A stretch of 64,000 nucleotides of DNA from Certhia americana. Taxonomy: Eukaryota > Chordata > Aves > Passeriformes > Certhiidae. The first letter of the stretch is position 1, and the number at the start of each line of letters is the position of its first letter. A program made the translations under genes and the position numbers. The notes under the pieces were generated by a model. The model was not told the DNA's origin, searched no databases, and saw only the letters and a program-made list of their open reading frames with translations. Of this stretch, positions 50,701 to 62,700 are shown piece by piece. The stretch lies in the NCBI GenBank assembly GCA_018697195.1, contig CM031870.1, forward strand, positions 12,998,050-13,062,049. Direction: 5' to 3'.

Positions 50701-53700
50701 CCCTTTTCCTCAAACGCCTTGCTGCAGCAGGACTCCGTGCTAATCCCTGAATGCTGCTAAACTGGATGCTGAAATCCAGCTATCTGTGAGCTCTGCCACA
50801 AGTTTCTGGTATGGAAACACCATTTATCTGTTAAAAATTTATGTCATGAAGGAATGCATCAATCTAAGAAACATGGAGGTTCAGAAGTTCTTTTCTCTTG
50901 GCTTCTCTAGCCTGTCATCTTCCTTTCATTTACGAGACTGACTTGTGATCTAACAACAGCCCCTCAGGCATCATGGAGGCATCAAACCTCGTGAAAAAGA
51001 GGGAGATTTACCAGCACAGACTTCTTTGGCCCAGTCACATTTGTCAGAAATGGTTCAGCCCAAACCACAGATCTCGGGAGCTGCTTAGGGAACCTCTACC
51101 CAGTGTTATGTTGAAAAATTTCCTGTTTCATCTGAGAGCAGTTGAGGCTGATGCTTCCCAAGGGGAACCTGCAAAATGCAGAGAGATTCTTCCCTTTCAG
51201 CCTTTTCACATTTCAGATGCTGGTGTGTTCTGATGTGCAGAACACCTTGGTCCTTAAACCTCTGTTTCTTAGGGAAGGTAAAATCCATCAAAACCCAAGA
51301 GCTGTGTCTGCCGCATGGAGCAAAATCCATGGAACTCTCGATCCATCATCTCCAAGAAAAGAAGGGGAAAACATGAGAGCAGCTGCCTAGTGCAACTACT
51401 GGAGAGCTTGTGTGTCTCACATGTTCTTAGCAGGCTGCTTCTTCACAAAGGTACCAGAGCTTCAGACACTTCATGTGTCAAGGACAATGTTGTAGTGATA
51501 GGTACCCCAAGAAATCCTTCTTCAGAGCTTTCACAGGGAAAGATTGCTCCATCTAAACAAGTTCAAACAATTTCTATTTTTTATTTCCCATCCACCTGAC
51601 ATTTAGCCTGCTGTCTGTTGTCCTCTGCAGCCTCCCCAGCTCTGCGTGGTTTGGTTCTGGACAGACCTATCTAACTAGTGCTTTTAAATAAAAGTAGATA
51701 GGTAATTAAATAAAACATTAGATTAAACAGTACTTTGAAATGAAGCACTTGCTTTCTAACTTGCTGATGTAGAATGTCCAGAGACCTCATTCTGGTCCAG
51801 ACTGGGGCTGGAGCCTTAAAAACCAGCCAGCTCTTGGACAGTGCTGCACCCTTTACTTGGAACAAAAGCATTTGGAGCTCTTCTGATTTCAGAACAATAA
51901 GCAGCTTATTTACAACTCCCTTGGCTCCTCTGTATGCCCATGGGAAGCTGGGGGCAGGTTAAAATCCTGAAGCCCTGAAGGATCCTGCTCTGGGTAAAGG
52001 CTCAGCCTGGCTGGTCTTTGATGGAGCGTGTTTCCGCTGTCTCCCTTCTGAAGTCAGGCCCATCATTTGATAAAGGCTTCAAACACTTTGTTGTCTTAAG
52101 CCTTTTGAACCAGGTCAGTGCAATCCATGTTTGCTGTCTAGGGAGGCAGAGAGAGCCCTCAGCAGTTATCTGTATTGTTTCAGCACAGGGAATTTGCATT
52201 CATTATTCTGCAATACTATTAGTTTTGGGGAAGTCTGTGTAGCTCATCCTGTGAGCTAGGAATAAAATCAGACCCATGGTGATGTTCAGAGCATCATCCT
52301 GCTCACCAGCTCTCTGAATTACCCTTACTGGTACCCACCAGGACAGCACAGGGCGTGTGCAAATTGATGTCCATGGAGTGAAGTGAGGTTTATTTCAGTT
52401 GCACTGATCTCAGATGCTCAGGGAGACCCTTGCAGAGGGGGCTGCATCTTGCACCCTCAAACAGGCTACTGAGGCCCTCTGCAAGCTGTTGTGCCAAGTG
52501 GGAAGCTCCAAGGACAGGGCAGTGGGTTTTGCAGATGCACCAGTTTCTCAATGAGAGAAGGAAACAAGTTCATCCTGAAGATGCTTTGGTTTGGTTATTG
52601 TAATTTCTTGTAGTTGAGCTTCAGTCACCTCCAGATTTTGAGAGACTGTGGATAAACATGCGAAGTATTAGTTGTAAAAGACCCAGAACCATCTTATTTT
52701 GAGTTCCCTGGATACAGCAGTGATTCCAAATATCTTTGGTTCCTCAGCATTGCTAGGCCTGCAGGGAACCATCTCATAGCAACAGGACCCAGACACTCAG
52801 GTTAGCAGGCTGCAGCCCTTGCACCCACTGCTACCACAGGTTCAGGAGAGACTTTGGTTTGGGATGCTGCCCTGCATCAAAGGCTAGGAAAAAGAAGGGT
52901 AATTCTTTCCCAGTTGTGCTTTTCTGTGGTAGCTGCACCAGGAGACCCAAGACTGTAAGTGCTGAGCTCCAAGCTGCTCTGACTAAGCTCATTAAGTGTC
53001 TAACGGAGCAGGGCTTGGTGCTGCCATCTATAAACAACCGCAGGGAGAGTTGGCATCCTGAGGTGGCAGGAGGGAGGGAACACATCACCCAGCAGGTTGG
53101 GACTTGTCAGGCAAGGGAGAGAATTCCCTCCTTGGGAATCACTGGCGTGACCTCATCAGGAAGGATGGTGGTGGTGGTCATGGGCTTGGGGTTTCTGAAG
53201 GAAGCAGGATCCCTAAGCCAGAAGTGCTTCCCAGGGCTATGCAGGGGAACAGGGAGACATCCTGAGAAGCTCCTCAGGGAGTAACAGAGCAGGAACCAGC
53301 TCTGCCACACCTTCCCCTGTGCTGGAGCACATCTGGAGCCCCTTTCTGGACTACACAAAGGTGACACATGCTACTTTGGCCCCTCTGCCAGTATTTCAAG
53401 ACCAAACATTGTTATTGTTGATAAATTTTTTTTTTTTGCAGTTTAGCTTTTTGTGATACAGGCCATTAATTTGCAAGGCTGGAGGTCCTGGTGGCACTGA
53501 AGACATAATCCCAGGGTGGTGACATCACCTCCCACATGTTGTGCCCTCTCCAGCGGCTTCAGGGATGAAGGGAATGGTTGGTTGGGGCTGTTCCCAGCTC
53601 GGATGGGTGGCTGAGATTGAGATTTGCTGGCAGGCTCAGGAAGACCCATCCCTCTTGGCAAACAAAACAAGCAGTGCTTTATCTGGGACCTCTGCAATCC

Positions 53701-56700
53701 TACTGGGGTGTCATGAAAGAGTCTTCAGCTCCTCAGTGCCATCAGTGGGTTCTTACTGCCTCTGGTTTTCTTCCCTGCCTTTCAGCTGGCAGAGACAGAA
53801 AAGCCAATGCAATTTGCATGCTTTTGTCAGGTTTTGAGGCAAAGCAGCATTTTAGTGTTCTGCTTTGATCTTCTGGCTGGCCTGGGATAAATTCGGGTGG
53901 TCTCTTATCCTCCTTTAAAGTTTTCAAGCTCAATGTCTGCTTCTGATGCTGCATTTGTTCTTTTGCTATGAATTATCTCACATCTTCACATTTAATTTAG
54001 TCTCTGGTCCTATGGAGTGTATATTTCTCTCATGTTAGTATTGAAATATTTGAATGCAGAGTTTTATGCTGTTGAATTGCTAACTATTTTTCCTCTAAAT
54101 TAAATTTTTATCTCTGCTGTGTCATTTTACTTTTTCTACTATTGAAAAAAAAAAAATAATACAGAAGGGATAAAAACAAGGGGGGAAGTGCAGCAGCTGA
54201 TACACTACACAGACTTCTTATCCCAGAACCCAGGAATTTTGGGATGAAGTAACTCAGCGTAAGGAATCAAGAATGTCCTTGAACTGCCATAAATATTCAA
54301 TTATTCACCCAGAGGAGGCAGAAAAATGGCACCTCTGTGCTTGTAAGAGTGCTGTATTGATAAAGCAAGCAGGGAATTATTGCACAGTTCAGAAAAGCTG
54401 AGATGCAATTCTGTAGGATCCTGCAACAAGAGAGGATGCTTTGTGGGAATTGGGACCTTGTGCTGTGGGCTAGATTTGCAGAGATTGACTGGCACACGCT
54501 GATCCTCCTGGGATAAGCTGAGTAAGTGTGCACCAGAGTCCTCCCTTCTACCAAACTGAAAGCATTAACTGCTATAAACAGGAGGTTTGAGAGGTTGAAA
54601 GGTCTGTACATCCTTTTGCCACCCTTTTTAGCTGGGATATTCCCGTTGACCATGTATCCATTGGGAGAAAAGCAAGCACTTCCATCCCTGAGTGGAATTA
54701 GGTGCCAAAAGAGTTTTTTGAATTACAGCTCCAGAAAACCTTTCCTTTAGATGGGGTGGTGTGTGGAGCTGGTGCCAGCTGAGGAGCTTGTGGAGGTGGT
54801 GGCTCAGCTTCCAGCCCCCAGGTCCTGAGCTGCACCTGAGTGCCTGCCAGCCTGTCCTCCCCCAGCTCCCACCAGAACGACCGGCATTTCCAGTTATCAA
54901 AGGCGCCCAAAAAAACGGGGGATTTTTTTCATTCATCCTTTGCTAAGCCATGCTGTGTTCTCCCTGCAGCGTACCTACCGAATGCCAAAGGATATCCACG
55001 TGGAACCAGAGAAGTTTGCTGCAGAGCTGATCAACCGTTTGGAGGAAGTACAGAAGGAACGTGAAGCAGAGGAGAAGTTGGAGGAGCGCCTTAAACGCGT
55101 TCGAGCGGTCAGTGATCTTCTTCTCTCCTCTGTCAGCCTGGCACTCTGCTTACCCTGTGCCACAGGGAGCTTTCAGCTGCTGTGGAAGCAACTGGGGTGG
55201 CCAGTTCCCTGCTCCACTGCCATGGTCATCACTGGCACAGGGCCTCCTGGAGGCTCCTGTAGCTTCCACAATGCTGTTCCCCCATCCATGCAAGGCTCTG
55301 TGAGCTCCAGTGCTCCCTCCCTGTGTAAAATACCAGCCATGGCACAGCAGTGCCCACTTCTACCATCACTCAGGGGTTGTGGATGCTCTCCATCACCTTC
55401 TTTGGTACCCTGGCTCTCCTGAATTTGTGAGCAATCACTGGGGACTGTGTAAGAGGGGTTCACCTTCCCATAGGAGGTTTTGTGCGATCCTTGTTTCCCC
55501 CACAAACAGTAACCAGATGACAGGTGATCTTATGCTTAGGGGTGTTTGTGTCTGCTATCACACCATTTCCACCACAAACAAAAGGGTTCTGCCCATCAGT
55601 GCCTAGCACACCCTAGAAATTTTGGAAGTGGTCAGATGTGATGTAGAAAAACCTTCTCCTGAGCAGATAAACACAGTGACTCCACTGGGATACCTAACCA
55701 GTGGCACTAAGTGCTGTGAGCCTTGGTACTTCTGGAGCCCCAGAGCCTGAGGATTCGTTAGATGAACCATGGGAAATGTGCAAGGCCTTTAGCTCCACAA
55801 CAACCTTCAAAAGGGAAAAAGCGAGGTCCTGGTCATCTGGTATTACCTGTTTGAGACCCCTAGTCTCTCTCTAGTTCAGTAGCTTTCCCACCAAAGCTTT
55901 TCTTATGGGTACCTGCACATCTTGTGGTGGGGATAGAGAGATCCCAGCGGACACCCTGGTGTTACTGAACATCATAGTTCAGTGTAGCTGCAGTCCTGTG
56001 TGCCACAGTTCTGGGATTCTGCAGTTAGTAGCTGCTGTGGCCCTGAGGTGAAGGCTCTGGGCTCTGTAGCCTGCAGTGCTCCCTTAAAGCAGAGGTGTTG
56101 GTGCCTGACTCAGCTGGTTCTGTGCTTTTAGGGAGGTTGAGCTTCTGGGGCTCCAGGGAAGAACCTTCGGCCCAATTGGAGTATTTTAAAATACTCATCT
56201 AGTATTTATTGGAGTTTTTTTAAATAGCTCATCTAGTAGCTCTTTAAACAGGAAAAAAGCTGTAGGTTGTAGTGTTGGCTTTAAACTGTATCTGCATTTC
56301 AAATGCAGGGAACAGAGGAAGGGAGAAGGCTCTGTAAGGTCCCATCCAGCTCCAGGTGTTTTCCAGCAAACTCCCTACACTTCTGCATCCAGCCAGGTGC
56401 TATTTTAGGATTAGATTCCTGTTCTTCTGGAACTGCACTGTTCTTCTGTCTGGTGACTATTGCTTTCTAGACAAAGACAGTGTAATCAGCTGCATTTTCT
56501 GCTAACACAGAACACTTTTCTTCCTCCTCCTCCTCCTCCTCCCATGTCTCCATTGCAGTCCCCACCTGTACTAAATTACATTATCCCAGCCCTCTGCTCT
56601 GCCTCCTTGAAGAAGCTGCCAGCAGCAATACCATAAAATCAGCAAATACCTATGTGCCAGAGAATATATTTAAGTCTGTTTAAACACATTTTTGTGTGAC

Positions 56701-59700
56701 TTAATCTATTTTAAACCCAGGACTCCCACTAATGCTCTATATTATTATTATATTTGCTGTCTCCAGAATGTATTTCATTGACTGGCTGGCATCTGGCATT
56801 AGCCATTCAGGAAAAACTCAGAGTAAGCAATTGTAGCTTTTTTAGGTCAGCACTTAAGGTGCAGGAGCTGCTGGTATCAGCAAGAGGGAGAACTAGAATC
56901 CTGATAGATCACAGGGCTTTTTTCTGTGACCTGAACACCAGGACTGCAGGGTAACCTCTTCCCAGGTCTGCATGGCTCACTGCACAGCAGCAAAGGGAAA
57001 ACCAGGAGCATTAGTCACACTGGGCAGTCACCAGCCTAACAGAGAAGCTGAAAATATTTTGCAAAAGCCAGGGGAAAAGAATTTTTCTCCCCTCTAACGA
57101 GCAGCCTGCAGGTTCCCTTTCAAAACCACATCATGCAGTAACATCGAGAGGAGGCATCTGATTTGAAGTCAAATGCCTTTTACTGAAAAGACTGTTGTTA
57201 GGTTTCTGCTTTACAAAAAAGCAAATGCTGAATTCATTAATTATTCTGAGAAATGTGGCAGAGGATTAGAGGATATGCGTGTGCCCATATTAGTTTTTGA
57301 GACACTTCAGCCTTGTGTCCATGCATGGAATCTGCTGTCACAAAGATCAGTATTGGATCATACAGATCACTCTGAACTGAACAAAAGGAAAATAAGCCAG
57401 GGAGGAGCAAAGCCACTACTGAGATTTTCAGTTCTTGAATATGAATATGAAATATTGCCTGACTAGAGAGGGCAATCATTTGCATGATGATCGAAAAGGT
57501 TCTCGTGCTTTTAGCAGAGCTGTTTTCCCTTCTCAGGCAGCAGCAGCCTGCTGGGTGGGACTGAGGAGGATTCCAGCAAGGTACTGCCTGCCTGTGGCTC
57601 ATCAGTGCAGCTCTCGTTTCCTAATTCAAAGGGAAGGGCACCCCCAGCCTTGCTGGGGAGTAAAAATAGCTCAGCAGTCAGCAAAGCTGGAGCTGCATCT
57701 CTGTTTGCTGCTGCCTGTGGGAGCTGGTGGAAGAGCTTTCTGACAATATTATGTCAACAAAGCACCATCTAGTGGTGATGGCAGCAGGGCTCCCTGTCCG
57801 CCCAAAGTGTCACCTGCCTTCCCAGAGTGTCACCTGCCTGCCCAGATCACTGCCCAGCTGTGCCAGCACCACTGCCTGGCTGTTCCAGCTCCCTGCCAAA
57901 CTCCTCCCAGTTTCTTGCCAGGCTTTGCCCAGTTCACTGTCAAGCTATGCCCAGATCTCCACCAGGTTCACTTCCAGGCCTTGCCCAGATCTCCACCAAG
58001 CTTTGCCCAGCTCATTGCCAGGCTTTGCCCAGCTCACCACAGCGAGGTCCCAAAACAGCTCCAGAGCCCACAACATGTATGTTGTTTTTTTTCACTGCAG
58101 ACTGAGCACAGTGAAAAGGTTCAGCAGAATTTCTTCCTGCAATCTTGTCTCAAAATTTTGCCCTGCTCAAGGAAAGACAACAGCTTAGGATAAGCACCCT
58201 AATTTCTTCATTCACTGTTCATTTTCAGCTGTTGTCTCACTATTGGGGTGTTCCTTCTCAATGTGAGGCTGATGCCAGTGCTAGGGGCAGTAAGGTAGAT
58301 CCCCATAGACCCACCCCAGGAGCAGCTGTTCCTGCCTGTGGTCCTGCTTGGGGTCCAGATCTGCTCAGTGACACAGATGAGCTGAGCCAACATGAATTGA
58401 GAAAGCCTTTTCTCCCCTTAGCCCATCCTGATCTCAGTCTTGAAGCAAAAGTCCACATTACATGCAAAATGGAGTTCTAGGCAGCCAGAGGATTTCCCAA
58501 ATCCCAGGCATCCATTTGGGTGGACCACCCTAGGTTCTCACTCTCATGCCACCCTGCTTAGGTGTGGCAGCACTGCCAGAGTTCTGGGCTGAGCAGAAAG
58601 GACATGTTGCCATTCCTCAGGAATCTCTGCCAGGGTCAGATCCTGCCCTGCACATTCACAGTTGGTGTTTAAACCTGGGAGGTTCCAGCTCCTAAAGCCT
58701 TCCAAGTGCTGAGGGTATCATTGGGTGTCACAAATTGCTCATAAATGCTCTCCTCGGTGGCAGGGGTATAATCAGCACATCCCTCACCATGCCTTGTCCT
58801 GGAGCTTGGTGCCCAGGGCTGGTAGCTGGCAAGCTGTGGCACGTGGTTGTAGATGAAAGGTGCCTCTGAAGCTCTTCAGAGTGATCTGTTTCAAAGTGCT
58901 GTGTCCCCTCCAGACAACAGCATACTGTCACACCCCCAGGCTTACAGCAGCCACACCTTTGGCACTTTGAAAGCCTGGCATTGTCCCTGCTTCAGGTCTG
59001 AACCCCCCAGGTGTGACACTGTGAGGAAGTGTGTTATTTGCTCTCTTGCTGTGTGGTTGGCAGCTGAGCTTTTGAAGCTGGTTAATAAGTGATGGATGAT
59101 GGCATCTGACAGGCAAAGCTGATGGGAGTCAGTGTTTTCCAACAGATGCATTTATCTGGCAGGGCAGAGATACCCTGTGCTGCAACTGATTTCTTTACTG
59201 TGCCAAAGGAGGAAAAGAGCAGGATTAAAGGACTCACTGGAATCCTGCTTATGTAATTAAAACAAATAGGAATCCTGACTTCCAATAAAGAAACTTCATA
59301 AATACCTGAGTTTATGTTGGAGCGTAAAGTAGCTCGTCAGCATCAAAACTGTGGCTGTCAGCATGGACGAGTTTAATTCTTCCTGGCAAGGACTTAAGAG
59401 TCACTAGCAGCGTGTCCTAAACCAGTGTGAACTGCAAGAACAAGCAGTTAGTTCCAACCCATTTCTTTATCTGCACGAAGTGTTTCACTCCAGCCTAAGC
59501 ATGCCTGGGAGAAATCAATGTTTGATTTCCAAAACCATTCATGCAGCTGTCGACCTTCACGTGTTCCCTCCTGTTACAAGCTGTCTCTTGGCTTTGCCTT
59601 GTGAAATAGTCATTTGGGTGAGAAAACCCCCCTGGTCTCACCTGACTCAGAACTGATTTGCTGCATATCCTGTAGCTCTGGCCTTTATCTGATGGGCTTT

Positions 59701-62700
59701 GAAGCAGTGCCTTACCAAAGGCACATAGGAAGCTGGAGGTACACTGTGGTAAGTTACATGTTTCTGCTGCTGGTTGTTGCAGAATCACCTTCAAGGGACT
59801 TGGAGTAAGGCTGTGCCTGTTCCAGTTGAGTTGTTAGGCTTGTCAGCTCTGTTTGTAAGCCTGGTTGTGATGTGTAGGCTGCCTGGCAGAGCTCCTTGGG
59901 TGGTGTGTGGAGAACGTTGCTAATGCTGGCTCAAGAAGCAGATAGAGACACCTGAGCTGCTCTGCTCGTTGGCACCCAGACTGCACAGGCTTGGCTTGAG
60001 CATTAGGAATTTCCTGTTGGTGTGGGACAGGTCTCCAGAGGGGTGGTGGATCTCCATCATCTTAAAGGTTTTCAAGATCTGACTGGACTAAACTATGCCT
60101 GACCTAAGGATTAGCAGCAGTCTTGCTGCAAGCAGAAGTTGAGACTAGAGATTCCTTTCACCACTCCGCTGTCATTCTCTGATTGTCCCTGTGTTTCTTG
60201 CAGGAAGAAGAAGGTGAGGATGCAGATATCTCTTCTGGTCCCTCGGTCATGAGCCACAAGATGCCTTCCGCCCAAGCCTTCCATCACTTTGCTCCTCGTT
60301 ATGCTGAGATGGGTTGTGCTGGGATGCAGATGAGAGATGCCCATGAAGAAAACCCCGAAAGCATCCTGGATGAACACGTGCAGCGTGTGATGAAAACTCC
60401 AGGCTGCCAATCTCCAGGACCTGGCCGTCACTCTCCTAAGCCACGGTCCCCAGAAAGCGGCCACTTAGGAAAGCTGTCAGGGACACTAGGAACAATTCCT
60501 CCAGGGCATGGCAAGCACGCAATAAAATCAGGAATGAAACTGGATGCAGCTAACTTATACCACCATAAACATGTCTACCACCACATCCATCACCACAGCA
60601 TGATGAAACCAAAAGAGCAGATCGAGGCTGAGGCCACACAGCGAGTGCAGAACAGCTTTGCTTGGAATGTAGATTCACATAACTATGCAACAAAGTCACG
60701 AAACTACAGTGAAAACTTGGGGATGGCCCCTGTCCCTATGGACTCCTTAGGCTACAGGTGAGTCAAGGAATTCAATCCCAATCCAGTGGGATTCCCAAAG
60801 GCCATGGCTTCTCTAGGAAGCTCCCCCATAAACAGGCTGTAGCACGTCAGGGAAACAGCAGTTGAGCCTTTTTTGGTGAGAGTTTATGCTGGGATGTCAT
60901 TTGAGTTCCTTCAGAACTGGATATGTCCTGATAACCTTTATAGAGTCCTATTGATCTCTGTGATCTGGTGCTGAAAGACCCCTCTAACCAGGATTTTTAT
61001 TTGCCTTGATTATAAAACAGATTTTCTGCTTCTTAAAGCAGTGAAGATTAGAAATTACAGATGCTTAGAAATTGGAGATGCTGGTCTACTTCTCCAAGTA
61101 TCAGGAGTTGGATGTTGGGGCTGTGTCTCAATGTCTGAGTGGTAGAAACAGGTCTCTTAAGGTGTTTATGAGAGAACAAAAATATCCACCTTATTTGTTG
61201 CAAGGCTGAAGCCATTCACCAGAAGGGCTCCTTTCTCTTCCTAACAAAGCAATGGACACTGTAGTGCTGCCTTTGCAGCCATTCCCAAGGGAATATTGTC
61301 CAGGGTAGGGCACCCTCTGCCCAGAAAAGCCATTTGCAGGCTTTATTACATTTAAAGGCTGCATTGCAGTCTCTTGTCCATCTTTCCTTGGCCATTTGAA
61401 TTCCTCCATCCCTTCCATGCTGCAGGGAGAGAGGGGAGCTCCTTTTCTGTGGGAGGTTTTGCTGGTCCTGTTACTGGGTGACTGCAAAGGTGGGAGTGCA
61501 GCTCAGAGCTGACCACAGTGAGGAATGGGGATGGAGCAGCCACAGAGGAAAAGCTGTGCTCACCCTGAGTGTGTCTGGCTCCCCAGGACTGAGGCTTTGG
61601 GATGTTTCTTTGCAGTGTACCAGGGGTGGGACAGTTAGTGAAGGCAGGTTAGCTGGGTCTGCAGCAGTCAGAATCAGCTTTCTGGGGTGGCAGGAGGGAG
61701 GCAGAGTGCAAAGGCAGCTGAAGCAGCCTGCTCTTCAGGAGGAAGAGGCACTTAAATCCACCATGTATGTATAGGGAAAGGTTTGTTGCTTCAACAGAGA
61801 TGAGCATGGCCATGCTGTGCCAACCCAAAGCCCCATCTAGGGACAAGACTTCCTTCTAGCAGCAGTTACAGCATATATTTAATGAGATTTTTAAAGGGCA
61901 CACTCAGAGCTGTCCTTCCTCTGGCACAAACTCCCAGTTCCTGGCAGGCCCTGAATTAGAAGCTTCACAAGACAAGGGTTTGCATCCAAATAGTCTTGTT
62001 TGGCAGTCAGCAGTCTCTTGTGGTGGCTTCTCTGACTCTTTTTGAACCCATCTGGTGTGCTGTTCCCCCAGCCCCCATGACTGTGGATCAATGACAACCT
62101 GCAGAAAACAGCATTATTTTGTTTGCACTGAACCTGCTGCTGTGGAGTTGCATTTGATACCCAGTAGTCCTCATGTTGGGAGAAGCAGAGAAGTTGTCAG
62201 CTTGCCCTACCTTTGTAGATCTCAGCAATTCCTCTCCAGGCTTTTTCCAAAAAAAAAAATTCAGCAAGGCTGTCCAAGGGACTGCTGCTCCTCTGTGGTG
62301 TTCAGGTTGTTTTTCTGTGTGTTAGTGAATGCAGGAGCGAGGTCCTGTGCAGTAAAGGAGGTGGATGATTAGGGCAGTGGAAGTCTTATGGAATGACAGA
62401 GCCAGCACAGGGGAATTCTGCATGGCCTCCTGAGCATGGGGCTGCTTGGCTGGGCATGTGGCCACATGTGGCACAGCATTCCTGCAGGAGCTTTTTCTGC
62501 AGCCACAGGTGTAACCAGAGTGTTGGATACTGCCTGGCATCCCTTGGCTATGGTGGTTGAGGTGGCTGGGCTTCTCCCTGGGAGGCAGCCCACCCTGAGA
62601 GGATGTGATCTTCCACTATGAGGTGAAGCCTTATTCACTTGAGGGTGAGAAGCAAACTCTGAGCATGTCAAGTCAGAATTTGGGGTATCAGTGAATTTGA

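Larger units (their letters stand above)
55108..60203 (+). other. AXIN1: Intron 5 (non-coding, 5,096 bp)
   Basis: The intron contains a 33-bp imperfect tandem duplication (56176-56242), (TCC)7 (56522-56542), a 22-bp minisatellite (about 57795-58042) and a CR1 3' end running almost to the exon 6 acceptor (about 60025-60183). The first ~300 bases are open in the exon 5 frame but become Cys/Ser/Pro-rich and unlike axin. The rest shows nothing identifiable. Confidence 0.85.

Noticed and set aside
55108..55422. Open extension of exon 5 as a longer true exon
   Set aside because: After residue 418 the sequence stops resembling axin, while splicing at 55108 joins perfectly to exon 6 with the conserved acidic run. 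It is kept only as a possible retained-intron product.
57727..58193. Three overlapping forward frames of 90-150 residues
   Set aside because: They are generated by the 22-bp minisatellite, which is read in every frame.
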